From G963691885 sp963691885 (GTDB lineage Bacteria > Pseudomonadota > Alphaproteobacteria > UBA8366 > Aestuariispiraceae), in contig OY829843.1 in NCBI GenBank assembly GCA_963691885.1, forward strand, positions 2,046,001 to 2,110,000: 64,000 nt of DNA. The letters run 5' to 3'. Positions 8,543 to 16,669 of this stretch are shown here, piece after piece; position 1 is the first letter of the stretch; every line of letters begins with the position of its first letter. Position numbers and translations under genes: made by a program. The notes under the pieces were generated by a model. That model saw only the letters and a list, made by a program, of their open reading frames with translations. It was not told where the DNA came from and made no database searches.

Positions 8543-10048
8543 GTGAAAAGCGTAAAAGAAGTCGAAAAAACCCGTCGGGAATATCACCGTGATGCATCCC
8601 TGAATTCGGTTCATCGCTCTTCGACAACTGTTCCGGAAATTGATGGCTATGTTGCTGAGGTCACTTTCCTGAACCATTTCATGATTAAGCATGGATACGG
8701 CAACATTGGTTGCCGTGTCACCGCAATTGACCATGATGGGAAAAGGATTGAATCGCGACTGCATCAAATTACGGAACCCAAAGTCTACAGGATTACATTG
8801 ACTGGGATGGTAGACGCCAAGGTGGACAATTACCTGATTGAGTTCTTTTCACCGGAAAATCTCTTCTTTGCGTATCCGGCTGTGATGGTGAACCACAAGC
8901 GCGCAGGCGCCTGGAACATGGTGCATGGTTATAATCGTGTTCTGAACGATGTCTTTGACGAAGATGCTGTGAATGCCCATCAAGTGGCGGAAGCATCCTT
9001 TGATGTTGTTCTGGAAGAGGGCATGGATACTTTCCTGATTTTCACTGCTGGTCCCGCCGGCTGCGACGAGCCTGTTGTAATCGAGTTTGTGAATGAAAAC
9101 CGGAATGTGAGTCGCGAGCTGCCAATGAATGTGGCCCGTCTTACCAATACCAGGCTCTCAATGCGGTCGATCTTTCCTGAACTTGAGGATGGCGAGACGG
9201 GGGTGGTTAAAGTTCGCCAGCCAAATCAATTCCTGTTTTGGGGCCGCATGATGGTTGGCAAGATAAATCAGAACGGCATCATGTCAGCCAACCACAGCTA
9301 CTATGATAATTCCGATTATGGGGAATATTGGGATAACGATCTGGAATCCCGCCGGATGTATCCGGTATTTGCGGGCATGAGAAACGGCATTCGCATATAC
9401 CCCGTCACGTCGCCGGGCACGATCTCAATACAGTTCGACCTCTACGATGAAATGGGGTCACTCATCGCCAGCTCTGAGCCCCGGGAAATGGCCTCCCCTG
9501 GACCGAGCCATGTTGACTTCAGGATAGATTCCGTTGTTTCGGGAAGTGACCTGGAACGGGTCGCAAGTTGCAATGTCCGGGCGGCAGGCATTGGTGGAAA
9601 CACACCGACCCGTATTCCCATTCAACAGATCTACAGCAGTGCGGAAGCTTCTGGCCCTGAGGTTTCAATTCAGGAAGCGCTCGCCAGCCCGAATATCTTC
9701 GTGCCGGAAACCAAGAAAGGATTGATCTGGGGGCAGATACCGGTGGCCGAGGATCACGACAGCCGTATCGCTGTCGTCGGGTCGGACCCTGCGGGACCCT
9801 CTGTTCCGGTTAGCTTTGATTTCTACGATGCAGGTGGTTTGTTCCACACGATGGTGCGTGAGCTTCCCGGTGGTGGCGCAATACACCTGAATGGAGATGA
9901 TATCATTGCGCATCAGGCTGACCGGGATAATGAGACCGATGGCCAGTATATCTGGTATGTCGCACGCTCAGACCGCGCAGATATCAGAGGTACCGTCGTA
10001 AGTCGAAACCTGGCGACCGGTCAGTGTACCGGAGAGCACAATTTCTGA
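8543..10048 (+). CDS. Large beta-rich protein of unknown function
   Basis: 501 residues from a GTG one base after the previous stop. No family is recognised. It looks like two or more beta-sandwich units: repeated WG segments (FLFWGRMMVGK near residue 232 and GLIWGQIPVAE near residue 394) each precede a stretch ending in a strand rich in V and D. The tail (LPGGGAIHLNG ... GTVVSRNLATG ... EHNF) follows the pattern at the ends of the 1182 and 2227 proteins, so the three probably share a domain. No signal peptide or membrane helix is seen. In this context a glycan-binding, assembly or chain-length role is possible but speculative. Confidence 0.6.
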   Translation: MKSVKEVEKTRREYHRDASLNSVHRSSTTVPEIDGYVAEVTFLNHFMIKHGYGNIGCRVTAIDHDGKRIESRLHQITEPKVYRITLTGMVDAKVDNYLIEFFSPENLFFAYPAVMVNHKRAGAWNMVHGYNRVLNDVFDEDAVNAHQVAEASFDVVLEEGMDTFLIFTAGPAGCDEPVVIEFVNENRNVSRELPMNVARLTNTRLSMRSIFPELEDGETGVVKVRQPNQFLFWGRMMVGKINQNGIMSANHSYYDNSDYGEYWDNDLESRRMYPVFAGMRNGIRIYPVTSPGTISIQFDLYDEMGSLIASSEPREMASPGPSHVDFRIDSVVSGSDLERVASCNVRAAGIGGNTPTRIPIQQIYSSAEASGPEVSIQEALASPNIFVPETKKGLIWGQIPVAEDHDSRIAVVGSDPAGPSVPVSFDFYDAGGLFHTMVRELPGGGAIHLNGDDIIAHQADRDNETDGQYIWYVARSDRADIRGTVVSRNLATGQCTGEHNF

Positions 10049-10057
10049 TCGTCACGA

Positions 10058-11668
10058 TTGAGTCGCGTGCCTTTGGACCAAACAATAACCATGAATCCGT
10101 TTGAGTATTTCGATACTGAAAAGGACGCGACCGGATGGCGCTCACGCGTCGCATGGCCGTTGTCTCACCGCGACGAGTTTGAGAATAGCAGACGCTTGGT
10201 CGATGATTACCTGAAACTGGTGCAGTCTATCCAAGATGAAGACGATCGAAATATTCTTATATTGTCGGGCGGACGCAGTGTAGCTGTCTTTAGCGCTTTG
10301 CAACTGTCAGCAATTGCAATCGGTCGGTCAAAGGCGTCGGGGATGGACTTTGAAGTTAACAATAAGTTTGTCCAGATCTTTTCAGGGCTGGCAAAACCCG
10401 CAGATTTCAATTTCAATCCGCACAGTTTTTTCAAACCATTTGGTTCCCCCGGTTCCTTGTGGCTTCGACGGAAGGTCCGTGCAGCTTCGCTGAATCAAGG
10501 GGCCTCGAAATTGCTGGCTATGGTGACAAATGACCCCGTCGCCATCAGCCACAATGCCCTGTTGATCGAATATTGTAACAAAACCAAGAAAAGCATCGGG
10601 TTTCGCCACGCAGAAGGCCTGTATCAGGAGTTGATCCGGAACCAATCCGGGCTAACCGGAATCAACGACAGGGTTGAACGGCTTACCGCTCTTGTTCTGG
10701 ATACGGTTTTAACCTCGACGCCTGTGCCGGATGAGACCAAAGAGACTTTTGCCAATCTGGTTGAAGAATTTGCGGCGTTTCTGATTGAACAATCCGCACG
10801 GGAGTTGGGGGCGGCACAAAGAACCCGTCATTTGCCGAAAACCATATTGTCAGGAAGTGGTGGCTTCTGGCCAACCCGGTTAATCTCATTAGAGGTTCTC
10901 CGTCGTGGTGGAGAGTCGCTGAAATTTGATCATGCGGGTCAGGGCGGATTGCTTTCGGTGACTGGTCCAATTGCCTTGTCGGAAATGGCGGTCAGCAGTC
11001 AGTATACGGTAGCCACAGAGGCCACTGCACAATTGCTGAAAAAATCCGGCGCCCTGGAGCAGGTTTCAAATTATCGAAGGGTTCGCGTCGAAGGCATGCA
11101 GGGTGAGCCGCATCTGCGACACCTTACTCTCGAAAGATCGGAGACGAACAGAAAACGGCGAAAGGTCCTTTACGGTCCGACGATTATGGTCGGGGATCGC
11201 CAGATTTCGCCGGTTCTGCCGCCAGACCCCATTCATCTCGATCATCAGTTCCGCATGGTCGAAGCGCTGACAAAAATGCCTGTTGATCTCTTCTTGCGGC
11301 CGCACCCTGAAGGATTGCTGCGAGGGCGAAAGCATCCTTTGTCTGTGCTTTGTGAACCGCAGAACGAAAATTATGAGGCACTTCTAAGACATGCGGATGT
11401 TTGTGTGTTTGAATATCTGCGGTCTTCAACATTCTATCAGGCACTCGTATCCGACAGACCCATCGTTATAATGGATCTGCAGACGCCCATCTTTCAGGAT
11501 GAGGTTATGGATATGCTTCGACGTCGGTGTCGGTTTGTTTCAGTACGCTATGATGACCGAAACCGGACGTCTTTCGATGAAGAGGAGTTTCGAGAAGCCA
11601 TTTGCGGTGGCCCGGATCATGCCGATCCATCGGAATTTATTGAGCTACTCGTCGGACGGGCGGCTTAG
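10058..11668 (+). CDS. Unknown protein, possibly GT-B-fold glycosyltransferase-like
   Basis: 536 residues from a TTG at 10058; an ATG at 10091 (MNPFEYF) is an alternative. The first third holds an alpha/beta segment (NILILSGGRSVAVFSAL) and no known motif. The C-terminal third contains FLRPHPEGLLRGRK, then HADVCVFEYLRSSTFYQALVSDRPIVIMDL, which is the arrangement (His-Pro near a phosphate-binding loop, then a Ser/Thr-rich helix and a strand) found in surface-polysaccharide and CDP-glycerol-type GT-B transferases. It overlaps the SpsF-like gene by one base (TAGTG). The transferase reading is an inference from that C-terminal region only. Confidence 0.5.
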   Translation: MSRVPLDQTITMNPFEYFDTEKDATGWRSRVAWPLSHRDEFENSRRLVDDYLKLVQSIQDEDDRNILILSGGRSVAVFSALQLSAIAIGRSKASGMDFEVNNKFVQIFSGLAKPADFNFNPHSFFKPFGSPGSLWLRRKVRAASLNQGASKLLAMVTNDPVAISHNALLIEYCNKTKKSIGFRHAEGLYQELIRNQSGLTGINDRVERLTALVLDTVLTSTPVPDETKETFANLVEEFAAFLIEQSARELGAAQRTRHLPKTILSGSGGFWPTRLISLEVLRRGGESLKFDHAGQGGLLSVTGPIALSEMAVSSQYTVATEATAQLLKKSGALEQVSNYRRVRVEGMQGEPHLRHLTLERSETNRKRRKVLYGPTIMVGDRQISPVLPPDPIHLDHQFRMVEALTKMPVDLFLRPHPEGLLRGRKHPLSVLCEPQNENYEALLRHADVCVFEYLRSSTFYQALVSDRPIVIMDLQTPIFQDEVMDMLRRRCRFVSVRYDDRNRTSFDEEEFREAICGGPDHADPSEFIELLVGRAA

Positions 11669-12447
11669 TGTCTAAAGTGCGTCCGGTTCGAAATGCTGTT
11701 ATCGCGCAAGCCAGGATGACGTCAGAACGCTTGCCAAGAAAAGTTCTTCAAGATCTGGGTGGTAAGCCAGTGATGGCGCACCTCATTGAGCGGGCCCGAC
11801 GAATCGAAGGGATTGACGTTGTTTGCATCGCGACATCCGACCAACCCTCTGATGACCCGGTTGCCGAATTCGCGCAATCCATGGACGTACATGTTTATCG
11901 CGGTTCCTTGTCCGATGTTCTGGATCGGTACTATCAGGCAGCGTTGGAGATTCAGGCTGATACGATTATGCGCGTCACCTGTGATTGTCCGTTCATCGAC
12001 CCGGAGGTTTGTGCCGGTGTACTTCAACTGTATCACAGACAGGAAACAGAGCTGGTCACAAACGTCAACCCGCCTATCTGGCCCCATGGCCTTGATTGCG
12101 AAGTTTTTGGAATGGAAAAACTGGCGGAGGCGCAATCAGAGGCGACCGAACCCTATGATCGCGAACATGTGACGCCTTTCATAAAGAAGAGGTACCAATC
12201 GCGCATCGTCAATTTTGATGGGCCAGGTGGCGACAATACAGGTTTGCGATGGACCGTAGACTATCCAGAAGACCTTGAGCACGCCCGCGCAGTATATGCG
12301 GTTTGGCAGGAAAAACAGGATACCGGTGAGCCAGGGTGGCGAGAACTGGCGGAAATAGTCCGCTCGCATCCGGAACTGCGCTCCATCAATGAAAAGCACA
12401 TGTTGCCCATGCGACGTGAAATTTGGGAAAGGGATATGGGCGCGTGA
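11668..12447 (+). CDS. SpsF-like cytidylyltransferase-family protein
   Basis: 259 residues, GTG start overlapping the previous stop by one base. NAVIAQARMTSERLPRKVL is the nucleotide-binding loop typical of SpsF and related CMP-sugar transferases; GKPVMAHLIER follows, and MRVTCDCPFIDPEV holds the acidic metal-binding segment. Family members are nucleotidyltransferases that activate sugar acids, often next to an SpsE/NeuB-type synthase, as is the case here at 6040. CMP activation of the nonulosonic acid is therefore the leading hypothesis; no separate PseF or NeuA gene is visible in the window. Confidence 0.75.
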   Translation: MSKVRPVRNAVIAQARMTSERLPRKVLQDLGGKPVMAHLIERARRIEGIDVVCIATSDQPSDDPVAEFAQSMDVHVYRGSLSDVLDRYYQAALEIQADTIMRVTCDCPFIDPEVCAGVLQLYHRQETELVTNVNPPIWPHGLDCEVFGMEKLAEAQSEATEPYDREHVTPFIKKRYQSRIVNFDGPGGDNTGLRWTVDYPEDLEHARAVYAVWQEKQDTGEPGWRELAEIVRSHPELRSINEKHMLPMRREIWERDMGA

Positions 12448-12517
12448 GGACAAAACAAAAGCCGGTTGCAGAGCGGTCCGCGTGTAGAAATATGTCGGCA
12501 GCCGAAGGGTGAATTCG

Positions 12518-13468
12518 ATGAACAGTATGATGACAGACGCTGTGAACAACAGTAACGATGATGACGCGAGCGTGCAGAGATACGCGGATGATACGTATTT
12601 TTTGCGGAACGAAAAAAGGATCATTCACCGTCATATCGGCCTAAGGAATCGACGCAAAATTCTTTCGACAGTGTCAGTGGCCAAGGATCCAATACCTTTG
12701 CTGAAGCGACGTAAAAGAGCTGCAGATTTTTTAAGGGACCATCACTCGCAAATTGATGTGCCCCGCGACCAGGCCTTTGCCGTTGTCAAACCAGAGATGA
12801 TCCCGGAGTTTCAGGACCTGGCGGAGTATCTTCGGGCATCTTTTAAAACGATGAAAAAACCGGAAGAACCCCGGAACGGCATCAACCCGCTATTGATAAC
12901 TGAAGACCTACTCGAAATTGATGTTGCAAAACGGTTTATCTTTAGTGACGCGATCATTGGTGCGGCAACCAAATATATCGGTTCGATACCGCTTCTTTCA
13001 GATGCAGCATTCTGGTGGACACCGGTGAATGAAGGGTATCGTGGGGCACAGATGTTCCATATTGATGGCATACCTGACATACGGACATTACGTTTTCTGA
13101 TTAATGTGAATGATGTTGGGCCAGAAAATGGCCCCCCAACCTTGATACCGCGACCTGCAACCGTGCAGGTGATCGACAATCTTGGTTATCTGGGCGGTCC
13201 GGTTCTGGATCGCGATATTGAAGAGGTCATCTCACCGGCTGACTTTGTCGCATCGACCGGACCAAGCGGGTCTGGCGTCGCCCTCGATACCACAAACGTG
13301 TTCCATTTTGGATCGAGGGCGAGGCAAAAGGAGCGGCTGGTTTTTTCCATGACTTTCGTCTCTTACTATTGCCGCGAACCACTGAACATCGACCCGGAAC
13401 AGGCGAAACGCCACCGGCATCCCCAATTGGGAAATATGCTGCTGTCCCCTAGAGCAACCTCCAATTAG
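12518..13468 (+). CDS. Phytanoyl-CoA dioxygenase-like Fe(II)/2-oxoglutarate oxygenase
   Basis: 316 residues from the ATG at 12518, six bases after AAGGGTG; downstream ATGs at 12527 and 12530 are possible. MFHIDGIPD carries the H-x-D iron ligands and VFHFGSRARQKERL the distal His and the Arg that binds 2-oxoglutarate, with about 70 residues between, as in the PhyH family. The first 100 residues are basic and not conserved. The last five codons and the stop fall inside the first copy of a 103-bp repeat, so the C-terminus may have been rewritten by repeat insertion. The substrate, possibly a sugar or lipid of the locus, is unknown. Confidence 0.7.
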   Translation: MNSMMTDAVNNSNDDDASVQRYADDTYFLRNEKRIIHRHIGLRNRRKILSTVSVAKDPIPLLKRRKRAADFLRDHHSQIDVPRDQAFAVVKPEMIPEFQDLAEYLRASFKTMKKPEEPRNGINPLLITEDLLEIDVAKRFIFSDAIIGAATKYIGSIPLLSDAAFWWTPVNEGYRGAQMFHIDGIPDIRTLRFLINVNDVGPENGPPTLIPRPATVQVIDNLGYLGGPVLDRDIEEVISPADFVASTGPSGSGVALDTTNVFHFGSRARQKERLVFSMTFVSYYCREPLNIDPEQAKRHRHPQLGNMLLSPRATSN

Positions 13469-13759
13469 TCGGAATCGCCTAAGTGGAGATAAGCTGCTCT
13501 AATAATTGAATGTAGATCATCTCATTTGCGTATGACTATACGCAAGATGATCTAGAGCAACCTCCACTTAGTCGGAATCGCCTAAGTGGAGATAAGTTGC
13601 CCTAATAATTGAATTTAGATCATCTCATTTGCGTATGACTATACGCAAGATGATCTAGAGCAACCTCCACTTAGTCGGAATCGCCTAAGTGGAGATAAGT
13701 TGCCCTAATAATTGAATTTAGATCATCTCATTTGCGTATGACTATAACCAAGATGATCT
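13451..13759. repeat. Three tandem 103-bp hairpin-rich repeats
   Basis: Three direct copies start at 13451, 13554 and 13657 with an exact 103-base period and end near 13759. Copies 2 and 3 are almost identical; copy 1 differs at several bases, and copy 3 has two changes in its second hairpin. Each unit contains two inverted repeats. The first pairs CTCCACTTAG with CTAAGTGGAG around a loop of about 10 bases. The second pairs TAGATCATCT with AGATGATCTA and TTGCGTAT with ATACGCAA around a 4-base loop. CTAG occurs at the unit boundaries. The array fills nearly the whole gap between the oxygenase and the FkbM gene in an otherwise tightly packed operon. It is not a CRISPR array because there are no variable spacers. 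Confidence 0.93.
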
Positions 13760-13821
13760 AGTGGCATCTGAACCCGACCAGATATCCCGCAAATCTATCA
13801 AACTATAGTGGATTGAGCTTT

Positions 13822-14817
13822 ATGGTTGCCCTGCCTCTCGCCCTGAAAATGCTCGTGCCTGGCTACAAGGCCAAATGGCAATCAAATTATGCCGGTTTCA
13901 TTGCCGAGTATAATCGACTAACCGACGGCATGACGTTCGGTGACGAAGATGGAACACCTTGGGTGGCGCTTGCAGAAGGTCCTCGGTTTTACGGATTCTA
14001 CACCGAGGTGAAAAATCTCGAAGCACGCATGCTGATAGAAGACCGCATAAATCAAACCGTTCCAGCGAGCCATTTTCGGTTGGTGAAAGACGTCATCAAC
14101 AGATATTGCTTTCCACATATGCGGCCTGATTTGCACCCAGTTGAGGAAACCCTGGAGAACCTCTTCGGTTTTCATGGGCAGCATAAGGATTGCATTCGCA
14201 ATATCGCCGACGAAACAGATCAGAATCGGCTGATCGAGGCATTTCGTCCAAAGCCGGGGGAGCTCATCATCGATTGCGGTCCCTTTATGGGGTTTGGTGA
14301 ATTGCACATGTCGCCATTGATCGAAGAGGGGCACATCTTTGCGGTGGAGGCGTCCTCTCACTGTTTTGCGATGCTGCAAAAGAACCTGGGCGAAAACGAT
14401 ATTTCAAATGTAACAGCAATGCATAATGGTGTCTGGAAAGACGGCGGCTTTCTGGAGTTGAACACAGCCTATGCACAGGGCAATTCTCTGGTAGAAAAAA
14501 TTCATAACGATGAATTATACGGTGACGAAGACAAGGGCACAGAGCGGGTTGAGACGAAAGCGGTCGATCAGATCGTTCAGGAGAATGGGCTGACCCGTGT
14601 GGATATGCTGAGCCTGACGCTCAATGGGGCTGAAATCGAAGCGTTGATTGGTGCCCATGACACACTCCGCAATTTGCGCCCCCGCGTTCGATTGGCCGGC
14701 TGGTATGAGCGCGATGGGCAACCGATCTGGAGTGCAACGGAGACCCTTTTAAAGGATGCTGGTTACCAGGTTTGGGTCGGTTATCGCGGCAACGTAATGG
14801 CACTGCCTGTTTCCTGA
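13822..14817 (+). CDS. FkbM-family methyltransferase
   Basis: 331 residues from the ATG at 13822; a TTG at 13813 is an alternative. LIIDCGPFMGFGE (about residue 150) is SAM motif I, IFAVEASSHCFAMLQKNL is motif II, and RVETKAVDQIVQENGLTRVDMLSLTLNGAE is the characteristic FkbM segment, although the usual D-x-K-x-D-x-E-G-x-E core is altered to MLSLTLNGAE. Family members methylate sugar hydroxyls. The N-terminal 120 residues are extra to the methyltransferase fold. It is the third methyltransferase of the locus and the first gene after the hairpin repeat array. Confidence 0.78.
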   Translation: MVALPLALKMLVPGYKAKWQSNYAGFIAEYNRLTDGMTFGDEDGTPWVALAEGPRFYGFYTEVKNLEARMLIEDRINQTVPASHFRLVKDVINRYCFPHMRPDLHPVEETLENLFGFHGQHKDCIRNIADETDQNRLIEAFRPKPGELIIDCGPFMGFGELHMSPLIEEGHIFAVEASSHCFAMLQKNLGENDISNVTAMHNGVWKDGGFLELNTAYAQGNSLVEKIHNDELYGDEDKGTERVETKAVDQIVQENGLTRVDMLSLTLNGAEIEALIGAHDTLRNLRPRVRLAGWYERDGQPIWSATETLLKDAGYQVWVGYRGNVMALPVS

Positions 14818-14818
14818 C

Positions 14819-16669
14819 ATGCAAGGTATCTATCTTGAATTCCAGACGGAGATGGAGGGTCCGGTTAACGGGCCTGATGTCTCGGGCCTGTTGCGGGATG
14901 ACTGGCAGATTCAGACAATCAAAAAACCGGGTCTGTTTTTGGGCGCATATACGCCACCTGCATCCCTCTCAAACCACGTTCTTGATGACCCGGATGCCGG
15001 CGATTGTGTTGTGCTGGCCGGGGAATCTTACGAAGAAATATCTTATGGCGGTGTTGATTACTCAAAAAGAGATTTCCCAGAATTTCTGCTGGAGATCGCA
15101 CGAACCGGCCATTACGAGGTTCTGTCTCGCCTTAATGCACTGTTTTGCGCAGGGGTTTGGATCGCGGCACGGAAAGAGCTTGTTGTCATAACCGATCGAT
15201 ACGGGACTTTTCCGGTTCACCTATGGAAAGGACCCGGCGGGTATCGGTTGGCAACCCACATTGCTATTGCACTTCAGGACGGGCTGATTCCCAAGAGGAT
15301 GAACCGCCGCGCTCTCGCGCAATTGTTCACGATGCAGCGTACAGTCGGTGATGTGACGACAATTGAAGGCATGACTGCTTTGCCGGCTGCCTCCGTCACG
15401 CGCATAAATGACAAGAGAATTGCCACGGATCGTTATTGGACCGCAAACTGGACCACACCGCAATACCATGGAATGGATCATGGTGCAGCGTTGGCAGAAG
15501 CGCTAGCGGTTGCGGTCAAGCGGCAAAGTGCGGACCGTCACGTAGGGTTGCTTTTGTCGGGCGGGCTAGACAGTCGCATGTTGATTGCGGCAAAGGGCGA
15601 TGTGAATATGTCCAGTTGGACAACAGCCAGTTATGCCGAAAACCCGGAGCTCAAGATTGCGTCCGACATTGCTGCGCTCGGCGAGAGTCGGCATGCCCCG
15701 TTGATTGTAGATCCGGCTGACACGCTGGGGCCACTTGCCAAAACAACTGTCGAATCCAACGGTCATTATCCGGCGTCGGTCCAGATGTCTGTCTTTATGG
15801 ACAAAGTTGCAGACGGTTGCGACGCGATAATGACAGGCCATGGCTTGGATTACACATTTCGCGGATACTATCTGCCCGCTTCATTTCTAGAGCTTGCCGG
15901 GTCGAAAACGCGTTTGCCGAGATTGCGTAAATTGCCGAAGACAGTGAATGGCATGACCGTTCTGGACAATCTACGGCAAGGTCCTCCCAGGTCGACGATT
16001 GATCGAATCCTGCGTCCTGAAATCAAGACGGATTGGTGGGAAGGGCAATATGAAGAAATTGAGCGCGCGCTCCAACCCTGGATGGGTGTGGAGGATGTCA
16101 GCAATATCTGGGATGCTTTTATTCTGCATTCTGTGAGCAAGCATTATGCGTTTACCAGTATGATGGCGGTTCGGGCCAGCGCAAATCTCTTGATGCCGTG
16201 CTATGACAGGGATGTGTTTCAGATATACCTTTCAATGTCGCCTGAGCAGCGAATTCAGGGAAGTGTCGCCCGCAAGGCGATGGAAAGATTATCCCCTGCT
16301 ATGGCCGCGGCCCCGAATGCCAATTCGGGTCTTGCGGCATCTACTGGTGCATGGGCGGAAATTTTCGGTGTGCTGGGGCAGTCTGTTGCCCGGAAGATCG
16401 GCCTGAAACGTCGAGAAAACACACCGACAGGCATGCACTCTGCAGGGTCCTGGCAAAATTTGGGGGTCATGTATCGGGAAGACCCTGGTCATGTGGCTTT
16501 ATTCATGGATATTAGGAAAAGACTCGATAGTCTGACTTTTGGTCTTCTCGATAGCGACCAACTGGCGAACTGTATTGACGAGCACTTAAGCGGTGTCCGC
16601 CAGCACAACAAGCTTCTCCGGCAATTGATGACCCATGATGCCTGGGTACAGGCAACCGGGCTGAAGTGA
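14819..16669 (+). CDS. Asparagine-synthetase-like amidotransferase lacking the N-terminal Cys
   Basis: 616 residues, ATG one base after the previous stop. The C-terminal half has LLLSGGLDSRM (about residue 246), the PP-loop that binds ATP in AsnB, and MTGHGLDYTFRGYY later on. The N-terminal half follows the class II glutaminase fold (DRYGTFPVHLW), but residue 2 is Gln rather than the catalytic Cys. It therefore cannot release ammonia from glutamine in the usual way, and may use free ammonia, another amine, or form an intramolecular amide as beta-lactam synthetase does. In polysaccharide loci such proteins amidate uronic acids or attach amino acids. The missing Cys is read directly; the substrate is unknown. 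Confidence 0.8.
   Translation: MQGIYLEFQTEMEGPVNGPDVSGLLRDDWQIQTIKKPGLFLGAYTPPASLSNHVLDDPDAGDCVVLAGESYEEISYGGVDYSKRDFPEFLLEIARTGHYEVLSRLNALFCAGVWIAARKELVVITDRYGTFPVHLWKGPGGYRLATHIAIALQDGLIPKRMNRRALAQLFTMQRTVGDVTTIEGMTALPAASVTRINDKRIATDRYWTANWTTPQYHGMDHGAALAEALAVAVKRQSADRHVGLLLSGGLDSRMLIAAKGDVNMSSWTTASYAENPELKIASDIAALGESRHAPLIVDPADTLGPLAKTTVESNGHYPASVQMSVFMDKVADGCDAIMTGHGLDYTFRGYYLPASFLELAGSKTRLPRLRKLPKTVNGMTVLDNLRQGPPRSTIDRILRPEIKTDWWEGQYEEIERALQPWMGVEDVSNIWDAFILHSVSKHYAFTSMMAVRASANLLMPCYDRDVFQIYLSMSPEQRIQGSVARKAMERLSPAMAAAPNANSGLAASTGAWAEIFGVLGQSVARKIGLKRRENTPTGMHSAGSWQNLGVMYREDPGHVALFMDIRKRLDSLTFGLLDSDQLANCIDEHLSGVRQHNKLLRQLMTHDAWVQATGLK

Noticed and set aside
13451..13759. CRISPR array
   Set aside because: The copies are adjacent with no variable spacers, the unit is far longer than a CRISPR repeat, and no cas genes are present.
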